Shown one piece after another: positions 33,578 to 42,570 of a stretch of DNA of 64,000 nt. The notes under the pieces were generated by a model. It searched no databases. It was not told the DNA's origin and saw nothing but the letters and a program-made list of their open reading frames with translations. Every line of letters starts with the position of its first letter. Position 1 is the first letter of the stretch. The position numbers and the translations under genes were made by a program. This stretch comes from Amphibiibacter pelophylacis (GTDB taxonomy: Bacteria; Pseudomonadota; Gammaproteobacteria; Burkholderiales; Burkholderiaceae_C): NCBI RefSeq assembly GCF_037688875.1, contig NZ_JAWDIE010000008.1:62001-126000 (forward strand), in the 5' to 3' direction.

Positions 33578-34894
33578 TCAAAAATTATCAGATGGGTTAT
33601 CAGAAGAAGCCTTTGGCTCACGGGAGATAAGGTGCGCTGGAATCATCCACACGATCATGATAAATGCCAGCAGTGAGGCCGCCGCGATGGCATACAGCCC
33701 ATAGACCGGGCTGTGGGTGACGGATACCACCTTGCCCACCATATAAGGGCTGATGACGCCGCCCAGATTGCCCATGGAGTTGATAAAGGCAATGCCACCG
33801 GCCGCTGCCGCACCTGCCATCATGCGCGGTGGCATAGTCCAGAATACCGACAGGCAGGCAATAACACCTATTGCAGCCAGCGTCAAGGCCGTCATAGACA
33901 GCAGTGTACTCTGCGCGAAAAGCCCACTCAGGAGGTAACCGAGAGCCCCGAGCAGGACGCACAGGGCCATATGCCATTTGCGTTCCCCGGTCTGGTCTGA
34001 GTGACGACCTACCCAGACCATGGCGATACCTGCAGCGGCATAGGGAATAGCTGATAACAGACCCACGTTGAACGGGTCGCTGACGCCTGAGTTCTTGATC
34101 AGCTGTGGAGCCCAGAAAGTGAATCCGTAAAGACCCATCAGCATCAGGATATATAAGACAGAAAGCAGCAGAACCTCAGGTCGGCGAAACAGGTGCGCGA
34201 CGCTGTGCGTGGCTTGGGCGTCTTTGGTGGTGTCGAGGTTTTTTCTAAGCAGGATTTTTTCCTGATGGGTCAGCCATCGCGCAGCGTCAATTCCGTCGTC
34301 CAGAAAGCGCAGACAGATCAGACCCAGCAGAACACATGGTAAACCTTCGATCAGGAAAAGCCACTGCCATCCTCTCAAGCCCATAAAACTGTGCATCTGG
34401 CTGATGACGAATCCCGAGACTGGGCCACCGATGACTCCTGAAATAGCAATCGCCGTGAAAAAGACAGAGTTGACTTTGGCCCGCTCCCGAGCAGGGAACC
34501 AGTACGTCAGATACAGCACGACACCCGGAAGAAACCCGGCTTCAGCCACACCGATCAAAAACCGCACCACGTAAAACTGTGTTTCTGTGGTGACAAACAT
34601 CATGCTGGCCGAGACAACGCCCCACGTGATCATGATGCGTGCTATCCAGCGACGTGCCCCCACCCGGTGGAGAATCAGGTTGCTGGGAACTTCGAACAGA
34701 AAATAGCCGACGAAAAAAATACTTGCGCCAAGTCCGTAAGCGGCATCGCTAAACCCCAGGTCGCTCTGCATTTCGAGCTTCGCAAAGCTGATATTGACTC
34801 GATTGAAATAGGCGAAGACGAAACAGACAATCAGAAATGGGATGAAGCGCAGCAGGACTTTTCGATAAAGAGTCTGGATATTTTCGGTCATCAA
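33578..34894 (-). CDS. MFS transporter, anion:cation symporter type
   Basis: A 438-residue permease with 12 predicted helices in two bundles. RVNISFAKLEMQSDLGFSDAA and the helix-3 VPSNLILHRVGARRWIARIM are typical of the ACS (GudP/phthalate) subfamily. It probably imports a sugar acid or L-fucose-derived acid. Its G+C is clearly lower than that of all neighbouring operon genes, and flanking spacers contain A/T-rich stretches. It may be a later insertion into the operon. The exact substrate is unknown. Confidence 0.88.
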   Translation of the reverse strand: MMTENIQTLYRKVLLRFIPFLIVCFVFAYFNRVNISFAKLEMQSDLGFSDAAYGLGASIFFVGYFLFEVPSNLILHRVGARRWIARIMITWGVVSASMMFVTTETQFYVVRFLIGVAEAGFLPGVVLYLTYWFPARERAKVNSVFFTAIAISGVIGGPVSGFVISQMHSFMGLRGWQWLFLIEGLPCVLLGLICLRFLDDGIDAARWLTHQEKILLRKNLDTTKDAQATHSVAHLFRRPEVLLLSVLYILMLMGLYGFTFWAPQLIKNSGVSDPFNVGLLSAIPYAAAGIAMVWVGRHSDQTGERKWHMALCVLLGALGYLLSGLFAQSTLLSMTALTLAAIGVIACLSVFWTMPPRMMAGAAAAGGIAFINSMGNLGGVISPYMVGKVVSVTHSPVYGLYAIAAASLLAFIMIVWMIPAHLISREPKASSDNPSDNF

Positions 34895-34904
34895 ATTCTT
34901 TCAC

Positions 34905-34933
34905 AAAACCCACGCCAGATGGACCGGCGTGGG
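34905..34933 (-). terminator. Hairpin after the substrate-binding-protein gene
   Basis: CCCACGCC (34909-34916) pairs perfectly with GGCGTGGG (34926-34933), followed on the minus strand by TTTT. It lies between the ABC substrate-binding gene and the MFS gene. It could be a partial terminator or a 3' stabiliser that raises binding-protein mRNA. Confidence 0.6.
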
Positions 34934-34951
34934 ATTCATACAGAGGCTTGA

Positions 34952-35899
34952 TCAGTCGTACAGCACCGCAGCGATCTTGGGATCGGTCATATTGGTTTTG
35001 TCGTACCAGTAAAAGCCGGTGTCGATGATTTTGGGCAGTTTCTCGCCCTTGAGCGCTTTCACGGCGGCTTCAACGGTTTTGTAACCGATGCCGACGGGGT
35101 TTTGCGTGATGGCGCCCGCAATCGTGCCGTCCATGATCATGGCTTTCTGGTCCTTGCCCGAGTCGTAGCCGATGATGACGACCTTCTTGCCGGCCTCTTT
35201 CACGCCCTTGCCCACGCCCACGGCCGAGCCTTCGTTGGTGCCGAAAATGCCTTTCAGTTTCGGGTGCGCCAGCAGCAGGGTTTTGGCGATTTCGGCCGAT
35301 TTCAGGTGATCGCCACCGCCGTACTGGATGTCCACGACCTTGATCTTGGGGTATTTGGCCTTGATGCGGTTGACGAAGCCATCGCGGCGACCCACGCCGG
35401 TGGTGCTGGTCTGGTCGTGCGCCACCACGGCGACTTCGCCCTCACCGCCGATCAGCGCGGCCATCTTGTCGGCGGCCAGCCCTGCGGCAGCCACGTTGTC
35501 GGTGGTCGCGGTGGTCACCGGGATGGGGCTGTCCACGCCCGAGTCAAAAGCGATCACGGGAATCTTCTCGGCCTGGGCCTTTTTCAGCAGCGGAATCGCG
35601 GCCTTGCTGTCCAGCGCGGCGAAGCCGATGGCGGCGGGTTTCTTGGCCAGCGCGGCGGTGAGCATGTCCATCTGCTTGTCGACCTGCTGCTCGGTCTCGG
35701 GGCCTTCAAACGTCACCTTGACCTTGTAATCGGCCCCGGCTTTTTCCGCCCCGGCCTTCACCGCCTGCCAGAACTGGTGCTGGAAGCCTTTGGAAATCAG
35801 CGGGATGTAGGGCTCGGCGGCGTGGGCACTGCCCAGGCCCAGGGTGGCGGCGGCGGCCAGAGCGGCCGCAGTCGCCAGCAGTTTGCGCTTGGAAATCAT
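34952..35899 (-). CDS. Sugar ABC transporter substrate-binding protein
   Basis: A 315-residue periplasmic binding protein of the ribose (PBP type I) cluster. A signal peptide spans about 1-27 (AAALAAAATLGLGSAHA). IPLISKGFQHQFWQAVKAG opens the mature domain. IPVIAFDSGVDSP and GTNEGSAVGVGKGVKEAG are ligand-region segments of the RbsB-like fold. It captures a monosaccharide for the permease below. L-fucose is the likely ligand by context. Confidence 0.92.
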   Translation of the reverse strand: MISKRKLLATAAALAAAATLGLGSAHAAEPYIPLISKGFQHQFWQAVKAGAEKAGADYKVKVTFEGPETEQQVDKQMDMLTAALAKKPAAIGFAALDSKAAIPLLKKAQAEKIPVIAFDSGVDSPIPVTTATTDNVAAAGLAADKMAALIGGEGEVAVVAHDQTSTTGVGRRDGFVNRIKAKYPKIKVVDIQYGGGDHLKSAEIAKTLLLAHPKLKGIFGTNEGSAVGVGKGVKEAGKKVVIIGYDSGKDQKAMIMDGTIAGAITQNPVGIGYKTVEAAVKALKGEKLPKIIDTGFYWYDKTNMTDPKIAAVLYD

Positions 35900-35963
35900 G
35901 TCAGTCTCCTTCGGGGGTTTTTGGAACGGGAACTCGTACGGAACTGGAACGGAAAAGGGGCGC

Positions 35964-36965
35964 TCAATGCTGGCGCTTGCGGCGCAGGTTGTCGGTGTAA
36001 ACGGCCAGGATGATGATCAGGCCCGTGAGCACCATCTGCCACTCCTGCGCCACCGACAGGATGCGCAGGCCGTTGACCAGCACGCTCATGATGAAAGCGC
36101 CGATGACGGTGCCCAGAATGGTGCCGACGCCACCCGCCAGCGAGGTGCCGCCGATGACCACGGCAGCGATGGCGTCCAGCTCGTAGCCCTGGCCCAGCGC
36201 GGGCTGCGCCGAGTTCAGCCGCGACGCCATCATCAGTCCGGCAATGCCGCAGACCGCGCCGCTGTAGGCGTAGACGATGATTTTCCAGCGGTCTACGTTG
36301 ACGCCCGACAGGCGCACCGCCTCTTCGTTGCTGCCCAGCGCAAAGGTGTAGCGGCCCAGCAGCGTCTTGTTGAGGACGATGGCGCTGACGCCCGCCACCA
36401 GCGCAAAAACCAGCACGCCGTTGGGCAGGCCGGGGATCAGCGTGCCCAGGGCGATGGCGTCAAAGCCTTCGATGTCGCTGAAGTAGATCGGGCGCGTGCC
36501 GGTGATGATCAGCGACAGGCCCTTGAGCAGCATCATCAGTCCCAGCGTGGCGATGAAGGGCGGCACGCGCAGCTTGGTGATGGTCAGGCCCGAGGCACAG
36601 CCCATCAGCGCGCCCACCGCGATGGCGCCGGGCACGCCGACCGCCATCGGCAGGCCCCAGTTGACCATGAAGACCCCGGCCATGACCGAGCAGAAGGTCA
36701 TCAGGACGCCGACCGACAGATCAATCCCGGCGGTGATGATGACGAAGGTGCAGGCCACCGCCAGCACGCCGTTGACCGAGGTCGCCTGCAGGATGCCGAC
36801 GACGTTCTCTTCGGTCAGGAAGGCGTCGGGTTTGAGCGCGCCAAAAATGGCGATCAGCGCCAGCAGGCTGGCAAAAGCCAGCAGCTTCTGGCGCGCATCG
36901 GCGCCCAGCAGGCGCTTGAGTTTGGAGGGTGCTGCGGTGTCCATCGGGGCCTTTGCGGGGGTCAT
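35964..36965 (-). CDS. Sugar ABC transporter permease
   Basis: A 333-residue inner-membrane RbsC-type permease with about ten helices. TAGIDLSVGVLMTFCSVMAG is the characteristic family segment, and VVIGGTSLAGGVGTILGTVIG is the conserved cytoplasmic loop that contacts the ATPase. It is in order ATPase-permease-binding protein. An alternative start at 36944 (MDTAAPSK) is possible. Confidence 0.93.
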   Translation of the reverse strand: MTPAKAPMDTAAPSKLKRLLGADARQKLLAFASLLALIAIFGALKPDAFLTEENVVGILQATSVNGVLAVACTFVIITAGIDLSVGVLMTFCSVMAGVFMVNWGLPMAVGVPGAIAVGALMGCASGLTITKLRVPPFIATLGLMMLLKGLSLIITGTRPIYFSDIEGFDAIALGTLIPGLPNGVLVFALVAGVSAIVLNKTLLGRYTFALGSNEEAVRLSGVNVDRWKIIVYAYSGAVCGIAGLMMASRLNSAQPALGQGYELDAIAAVVIGGTSLAGGVGTILGTVIGAFIMSVLVNGLRILSVAQEWQMVLTGLIIILAVYTDNLRRKRQH

Positions 36966-37009
36966 GTCAGGGTGGAGGCGTGGGCGGTCAGGCGGCGGTC
37001 AGGCGGCCC

Positions 37010-38551
37010 TCAGGCAGCGCGCAGGGTCGCCAGGCGCATGATGTTTTCCTGCGTGGCCAGAGCGCCGGGAATCTCGCCCGTCAGGCGGCCTTCGCACATC
37101 ACCAGCACGCGGTGCGACAGGCGCAGCACTTCGGGCAGTTCGGACGAAATCACCACGATGGCGCGTCCCTGCGCGGCCAGATCCTGCAGCAGGCGGTAGA
37201 TTTCGGCCTTGGCGCCAATGTCGATGCCACGCGTGGGCTCGTCAAAAAAGAGGATGTCGCAGTCGCGCACCAGCCACTTGGCGATGACCACCTTCTGCTG
37301 GTTGCCGCCCGACAGCAGGCGCACGTTCTGCTGGATGCCCGGCGTTTTGATGCGCAGGCGCTGGACCATGTCGGTGGCGGTTTTCGCCAGCTTGCCCTCG
37401 TCCAGCCAGAAGCCGCCGCGCACGAACTGCGCCATGTCGGCCAGGCCGGTGTTGGCCTGCACGTCCATGCCCAGTGCCAGGCCAAAGTGCTTGCGGTCCT
37501 CAGACAGATAACCGATGCCCGCGCGCACGGCGTCCTGCGGGGAGCGGATGTTCTGCTTCACGCCGCGCACCAGAATCTCGCCGCCGTCGCGCGCATCGGC
37601 GCCGAAAATGGCGCGGGCCAGCTCGGTGCGCCCGGCGCCCATCAGCCCGGCCAGGCCGACGATTTCGCCCGCGCGCAGCGTCAGGCTGACGTCCTGCACC
37701 ATGCGGCCGCGCCGGATGTTTCTGGCCTCCAGCAGCACGGGCTGGCCGGATGTGTCGGGGATGTCGGGCGTGGTCTGCGCCAGTTCGCGCCCGACCATGA
37801 GCGCGATGATGCGCTCCATGGGCGTGCTGGCGGCGGGCACGGTGTCGATGTACTGGCCGTCGCGCAGGATGGTGACGCGGTCGGCGATGCGCTGGATCTC
37901 GTCCATTTTGTGCGAGATGTAGACGATGCCCACGCCCTCGTCGCGCAGCTGGCGGATGATGGTGAAGAGGTCGTCGATCTCAGCGTTGTTCAGCGCGGCG
38001 GTGGGTTCGTCCATGATGAGCACGCGCGATTCGAAGGACAGCGCCTTGGCGATCTCGACCATCTGCTGGCGCGCCACCGACAGCTCGCCCACCCGCGTGC
38101 GCGGATCCAGGCGCAGGCGCAGGCGGTCGAAAAGCTTTTGTGCGCCCTGGTTGATGCGCTCCTCGTCCAGCAGCAGGCCGCCCAGTTTGCGCGGCTCGCG
38201 CCCGATGAAGATGTTGTGCGCGCAGCTCAGGTGGTTCATCAGGTTGAGCTCCTGATGCACGATGCCGATGCCAAGCTGCTGCGCGGCGGTGGGGCTGCCG
38301 ATGTCCTGCGGCTGGCCGCTGACGCGAATCTCGCCCTCGTCCTTGCGGTACACGCCCGCGATGATTTTCATCAGGGTGGATTTGCCCGCGCCGTTTTCGC
38401 CCATGAGCGCGTGGACTTCGCCGGGCTGCAGGCTGAACTTCACCTCGTGCAGCGCGCGCACGCCAGGGAATGATTTGCCGATGCCGCGCAGATCCAGCAG
38501 CGGGACAGCGGATGTTTCGGCGGCGCTCGTGGCAGTCGGGGCGGCGGTCAT
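37010..38551 (-). CDS. Sugar ABC transporter ATP-binding protein
   Basis: A 513-residue tandem ATPase of the RbsA/MglA type. The first domain has Walker A GENGAGKST at 51-59, LSVARQQMVEIAKAL and VLIMDEPTAAL. The second has the degenerate A-loop GLMGAGRTELARAIFG and LSGGNQQKVVIAKWL with LFFDEPTRGID. The degenerate second P-loop is normal for this family. The ATG at 38551 was chosen over a 60-bp longer frame because PLLDLRGIGKSF follows after a short linker. Confidence 0.93.
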   Translation of the reverse strand: MTAAPTATSAAETSAVPLLDLRGIGKSFPGVRALHEVKFSLQPGEVHALMGENGAGKSTLMKIIAGVYRKDEGEIRVSGQPQDIGSPTAAQQLGIGIVHQELNLMNHLSCAHNIFIGREPRKLGGLLLDEERINQGAQKLFDRLRLRLDPRTRVGELSVARQQMVEIAKALSFESRVLIMDEPTAALNNAEIDDLFTIIRQLRDEGVGIVYISHKMDEIQRIADRVTILRDGQYIDTVPAASTPMERIIALMVGRELAQTTPDIPDTSGQPVLLEARNIRRGRMVQDVSLTLRAGEIVGLAGLMGAGRTELARAIFGADARDGGEILVRGVKQNIRSPQDAVRAGIGYLSEDRKHFGLALGMDVQANTGLADMAQFVRGGFWLDEGKLAKTATDMVQRLRIKTPGIQQNVRLLSGGNQQKVVIAKWLVRDCDILFFDEPTRGIDIGAKAEIYRLLQDLAAQGRAIVVISSELPEVLRLSHRVLVMCEGRLTGEIPGALATQENIMRLATLRAA

Positions 38552-38564
38552 TGCGGTGCGGCGG

Positions 38565-39326
38565 TCAGATGGTGACGCCGCCATCGACCAGCAGCGCCTG
38601 GCCGGTGACAAAGCGCGAATCGTCGCTGGCCAGGTAAATCACCATGGGCACGATGTCGTCCACCGTGGCCAGGCGGCCCATGGGCTGGCGCGCGATGAAA
38701 TCCTTTTCGGCCTGCACCGGGTCGGCGGCGGCGGCGATGCGTCCGCGCAGCGAGGGCGTGTCCACCGTGCCCGGGCACAGTGCGTTGCAGCGCAGGCCCT
38801 GCTTGACGAAGTCGGCGGCGATGGCCTTGCTCAGGCCGATCACGGCGGCCTTGGTGGCGCCGTAGGCGTAGCGGTTGGGGAAGCCTTTGACGCTGGACGC
38901 CATCGAGGCCATGTTGATGATGCTGGCGCTGCCCGTCACCTGCGCCCGGCGCAGCAGCCCGGGCAGGAAGGCGCGCACCATGCGGTGCATGGAGGTGACG
39001 TTGAGATCAAAGCTCAGCGCCCAGGCGTCGTCGTCGCACTCCAGCACCGTGCCGTGGTGGACCATGCCCGCGCAGTTGAACAGCACATCCACATTGCCCA
39101 CCTGCTGCGCCAGCGCGGCGATGGCCGGGGCCGAGCGCACGTCCAGCACCTGCGTGCGGATGGCGGGGTGAGCGCGGGCCAGATCGTCCAGCAGGGGGGC
39201 GTTGATGTCGGTGGCGATGACCTGCGCGCCCTCGCGGGCGGCGGCGATGGCGCTGGCCTGGCCCATGCCTTGGGCGGCGGCGGTGACGAGAACGGTTTTG
39301 CCCTGAAGGCGCTGGGTGGCAGTCAT
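38565..39326 (-). CDS. SDR oxidoreductase, probable 2-keto-3-deoxy-L-fuconate dehydrogenase
   Basis: A 253-residue short-chain dehydrogenase. The cofactor motif is TAAAQGMG at 15-22, a slight variant of TGxxxGIG seen in KDF dehydrogenases. VDVLFNCAGMVHHGT and the YAYGATKAAVIGL catalytic segment follow. SRFVTGQALLVDGGVTI ends it. It oxidises C4 of 2-keto-3-deoxy-L-fuconate to the diketo acid for the FAH enzyme. It is the first gene of the fucose operon after the IclR operator. Confidence 0.88.
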   Translation of the reverse strand: MTATQRLQGKTVLVTAAAQGMGQASAIAAAREGAQVIATDINAPLLDDLARAHPAIRTQVLDVRSAPAIAALAQQVGNVDVLFNCAGMVHHGTVLECDDDAWALSFDLNVTSMHRMVRAFLPGLLRRAQVTGSASIINMASMASSVKGFPNRYAYGATKAAVIGLSKAIAADFVKQGLRCNALCPGTVDTPSLRGRIAAAADPVQAEKDFIARQPMGRLATVDDIVPMVIYLASDDSRFVTGQALLVDGGVTI

Positions 39327-39378
39327 GTCTGTGGGTCCGGACAAACCCGGATGGTCAGCCGGGTCTGGATGGATCAAA

Positions 39379-39411
39379 GTTCATTTGTGAATTTATTATT
39401 CATCATTGAAC
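39379..39411 (-). promoter_or_regulatory. 33-bp palindromic operator for the fucose operon
   Basis: The region reads GTTCATTTGTGAAT, then TTATT, then ATTCATCATTGAAC. The half sites match at 11 of 14 positions when one is reverse-complemented, and the inner TGAAT/ATTCA is perfect. It lies between the divergent IclR gene (start 39437) and the operon start (39326), in an A/T-rich patch fit for overlapping promoters. Binding by the IclR protein is inference. Confidence 0.7.
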
Positions 39412-39436
39412 ACGCCAGACCTATCAGGACTAACCC

Positions 39437-40240
39437 TTGAAGAAGCCTTTGACCGATCCGTCCAGCCCGGCGACCGACCCCAGCGACCGCTACCGCGCGC
39501 CCGCGCTGGACAAAGGTCTGGACATCCTGGAGCTGCTGGCCCGCCAGCCGCAGGGCCTGACGCGCAGTGAGATCGTCGCCGCCATGGCGCGCAGCCCGGG
39601 CGAGATCTACCGCATGCTCGAGCGCCTGGTGGCGCGCCAGTACGTGCAGCGCAGCGAGGGCGGCGACCGCTTTGCGCTCAGCCTGAAGCTGTACGCGCTG
39701 GCGCACATGCACCCGCCGCTCAACCGCCTGATCACGCAGGCGCTCCCGGTGATGGATGCTTTTGCGCGCCAGGCCGAACAGTCCTGCCACATGGCGCAGT
39801 ACGACCGGGGCGACATGCTGATCGTCGCGCAGGTCAACGGCCCGAGCGCCTGGGGCATGTCCATCCGCCTGGGCGCGCGCGTGGGGCTGGCCGATACCGC
39901 GTCCGGGCAGATGTGGCTGGCTTTCAGCGATCCGGAGCGCGTGCCGCACATGCTGGCCGAGCACAGCGCGCAGGAGGGCGAAGTGCCGCTGCCGCCGAAC
40001 GAACTGCCGCGCCGTCTGGCCGCCATCGCCCGCGCCGGGCACATCCAGCGCGACAGCCTGCAGTCGCACGGCGTGATCGACCTCTCCTGCCCGCTGCTGG
40101 GCCCCGACGGCCACGCGCTGGCGGTGCTGACCTGCCCCTACATCCGCCGCATCGACCGCCACATCGGCCCCAGCCCGGACGCGGTGCTGGAGATGCTGAA
40201 GGCGGCGGCGGGGAAGCTGTCGTTTGTGGCGGCGGGGTGA
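39437..40240 (+). CDS. IclR family regulator of L-fucose catabolism
   Basis: A 267-residue regulator with TTG as the likely start (AGGA lies about 9 bp upstream). The winged helix is at about 22-85 (ALDKGLDILELLARQPQGLT, SEIVAAMARSPGEIYRMLERL). The effector domain shows SCHMAQYDRGDMLIVAQVNG and the C-terminal IDLSCPLLGPDGHALAVLT. IclR proteins often bind a pathway sugar acid; 2-keto-3-deoxy-L-fuconate is a plausible inducer. It is divergent from the fucose operon across the palindrome at 39379. Confidence 0.92.
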   Translation: MKKPLTDPSSPATDPSDRYRAPALDKGLDILELLARQPQGLTRSEIVAAMARSPGEIYRMLERLVARQYVQRSEGGDRFALSLKLYALAHMHPPLNRLITQALPVMDAFARQAEQSCHMAQYDRGDMLIVAQVNGPSAWGMSIRLGARVGLADTASGQMWLAFSDPERVPHMLAEHSAQEGEVPLPPNELPRRLAAIARAGHIQRDSLQSHGVIDLSCPLLGPDGHALAVLTCPYIRRIDRHIGPSPDAVLEMLKAAAGKLSFVAAG

Positions 40241-40251
40241 GCGCCTGCGTC

Positions 40252-40283
40252 CGGACAACGCATTTATTACAAATGATAATGCG
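40252..40283 (+). promoter_or_regulatory. feo promoter with Fur-like box
   Basis: CGGACA (40252-40257) and GATAAT (40275-40280) are 17 bp apart and form a good sigma70 promoter. The -10 lies within CGCATT-N13-AATGCG (40259-40283), a palindrome containing AATGATAAT, the core of the Fur consensus. Fur bound here would cover the promoter, as expected for ferrous iron uptake genes. Confidence 0.65.
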
Positions 40284-40368
40284 TCCCATACTCAGTCTGG
40301 AGTAGACTGAATTCCTGATTCTTCCTGAGCCACCGCTCTGCAGAAGTTGACAAGGAAAGATCCCGGCC

Positions 40369-40701
40369 ATGAACACGGACCTGCTGCGCAAAGACACCTG
40401 GCTCAGCCCAGACGATGCACCCGCAGCCACTTCCCCGGACCCGCTCCGCTTGGGCGATCTGCCCCGAGGCGCCACGGCCACCGTGACCCACGTGGAAACG
40501 CCGCCCATGGGCGAAGACCACGATGTTGTGCTGAGGCTGATCGAGATCGGTTTTGTGCCCGGGGAGCGGGTCCGCGTGCTGGCCCACGGTTTTCCTGGAC
40601 GTGAGCCCATTGCCGTTCGCGTCGGCAACGCCACCTTCGCTCTGCGCCGCTTCGAGGCCGACTACATCCGTGTGGCCGTCAATTCCGGGGTGCAGCCGTG
40701 A
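40369..40701 (+). CDS. feoA: FeoA-family protein
   Basis: A 110-residue SH3-like FeoA protein. LRLGDLPRGATATVTHVETP, VVLRLIEIGFVPGERVRVLAH and RVGNATFALRRFEADYIRV are the family strands. An N-terminal extension of about 28 residues precedes the domain. FeoA supports the FeoB Fe(II) permease. It overlaps feoB by 4 bp. Confidence 0.93.
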   Translation: MNTDLLRKDTWLSPDDAPAATSPDPLRLGDLPRGATATVTHVETPPMGEDHDVVLRLIEIGFVPGERVRVLAHGFPGREPIAVRVGNATFALRRFEADYIRVAVNSGVQP

Positions 40702-42569
40702 GCGCAGCCCAAGGCAGGCTGTTGCGTGTCGCGCTTCTTGGCAATCCCAACTGCGGCAAGACAGCGCTTTTCAACCTGCTCACCGGCAGCCGCCAGAAAG
40801 TCGCCAATTACGCCGGGGTAACGGTTGAGCGCAAGGAAGGGACGCTGGTGACGCCAGGCGGGCGCCAGTTGCGTGTCATTGATCTGCCGGGCGCTTACAG
40901 CCTCAATGCCATCAGCGCCGACGAAGGGGTGACGCGGGACATCGTGACGGGCGCCATGGGGGAAGAGGAGCGGCCGGACCTGCTGGTCTGTGTGACCGAT
41001 GCCACCAACCTCAAACTCAGCCTGCGCCTGGTGATCGAGGCGCGCCGCCTGGGCCTGCCCATGCTGGTCGCCGTCAACCTGAGCGACGCCGCGCGGCGCC
41101 AGGGCATCACCATAGACCTCGCCGCCCTGGAGCAGGAACTCGGCGTGCCTGTGGTCGAGTCGGTCGGGATACGGCGCGATGGCGCTCAGGGCCTGATCGA
41201 TGGCATCGAACGCCACGTGGCGCCGCGACCCGTGGTTCAGCCGCCCTGGCAGGCCCCCGGTGTCGCTGAAGTGCTCCAGGCCCAGCAGGAGGTGCGCGGC
41301 ATCCTGCAGCGCACCGTGACCCTGCCTGTGGTGGATACACGCAGGGATGACGCCATAGACCGCGTCATCCTGCATCCCTTCTGGGGCATGCTCGTCCTGC
41401 TAACCGTCCTTTTCCTGATGTTTCAGGCGGTTTTCAGCTGGGCCCAGGTGCCCATGGACATCATCAAGGACGGGATGGATGCGCTGGGTGCCGGTCTGGG
41501 CCGCCTCCTGCCCGATGGGGCCCTGAAGAGCCTTCTGGTGGACGGTATCCTGGCCGGTGCGGGCGGCGTGCTGGTTTTCCTGCCGCAGATTCTGATTCTC
41601 TTTCTTTTCATCCTGCTGCTGGAAGACTCGGGATACCTGCCGCGTGCGGCCTTTCTTCTGGACCGCATCATGGGGGCTGTGGGTCTGTCCGGACGCTCCT
41701 TCATTCCGCTTCTGTCGAGTTTTGCCTGCGCTGTGCCGGCTGTCATGGCCACCCGCACCATCACCAGCTGGCGCGACCGTCTCGTGACCATCATGATCGC
41801 GCCCCTCATGACTTGCTCGGCCCGCCTTCCGGTGTATGCCCTGTTGATCGGCGCCTTCGTGCCCAACCGCAGCGTGGCGGGTGTCGTGAATCTGCAGGGC
41901 CTTGTGCTGTTTTCGCTCTACCTGGCCGGGATCGTCGCCGCGATGTCCGTGGCCTGGTGCTTCAAGCACCTGCGCGGCGGGGCTGCCCACCATCCGCTGT
42001 TGATGGAGCTGCCGTCCTATCGGCTGCCCAATCTGCGCCATCTGGCCATCGGTCTGGCAAAGCGGGCGGAAATTTTCGTTCGCCGCGTCGGGACCATCAT
42101 CCTGTCGCTGATGATATTGCTCTGGTTCATTGCCACCTACCCCGCACCGCCTGCTGGCAGCATCGGGCCGGCCATCCAGTTCAGCTACGCCGGCCTTCTG
42201 GGGCACGCGCTGGAAAGCGTGTTCGCGCCGATTGGCTTCAACTGGCAGATTGCCATCGCCCTGATCCCCGGGCTGGCGGCCCGTGAAGTGGCGGTCGGCG
42301 CCCTGGGCACGGTGTTCGCTCTATCAGCCAGCGGCAAGGACGTCGAGGCGCAGCTGTCACCACTTCTGGCCCACAGCTGGTCTCTTGCCACGGCACTGTC
42401 CCTGCTGGCCTGGTATGTCTTTGCACCGCAGTGCGTTTCGACGTTTGCCATCGTGCGGCGTGAAACCAATTCCTGGCGCTATCCGCTGTTGATGACGGTC
42501 TACCTGTTTGCCATGGCGTATGCGGCGTCCTTCGTCACCTACCGTGTGGCGCTTGGACTGGGAGGCTGA
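40698..42569 (+). CDS. feoB: Ferrous iron transport protein B
   Basis: A 623-residue inner-membrane Fe(II) transporter. The N-terminal G domain has GNPNCGKT (15-22), VERKEGTLV as G2/switch region and DLPGAYSLNA (G3). VAVNLSD stands where NKxD is usual (G4). The membrane part includes repeated Gate motifs, ILILFLFILLLEDSGYLPRA and LIPGLAAREVAVGALG. It is shorter than E. coli FeoB (773) because cytoplasmic loops are reduced. GTP start GTG is used at 40698. Confidence 0.95.
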   Translation: MSAAQGRLLRVALLGNPNCGKTALFNLLTGSRQKVANYAGVTVERKEGTLVTPGGRQLRVIDLPGAYSLNAISADEGVTRDIVTGAMGEEERPDLLVCVTDATNLKLSLRLVIEARRLGLPMLVAVNLSDAARRQGITIDLAALEQELGVPVVESVGIRRDGAQGLIDGIERHVAPRPVVQPPWQAPGVAEVLQAQQEVRGILQRTVTLPVVDTRRDDAIDRVILHPFWGMLVLLTVLFLMFQAVFSWAQVPMDIIKDGMDALGAGLGRLLPDGALKSLLVDGILAGAGGVLVFLPQILILFLFILLLEDSGYLPRAAFLLDRIMGAVGLSGRSFIPLLSSFACAVPAVMATRTITSWRDRLVTIMIAPLMTCSARLPVYALLIGAFVPNRSVAGVVNLQGLVLFSLYLAGIVAAMSVAWCFKHLRGGAAHHPLLMELPSYRLPNLRHLAIGLAKRAEIFVRRVGTIILSLMILLWFIATYPAPPAGSIGPAIQFSYAGLLGHALESVFAPIGFNWQIAIALIPGLAAREVAVGALGTVFALSASGKDVEAQLSPLLAHSWSLATALSLLAWYVFAPQCVSTFAIVRRETNSWRYPLLMTVYLFAMAYAASFVTYRVALGLGG

Positions 42570-42570
42570 G

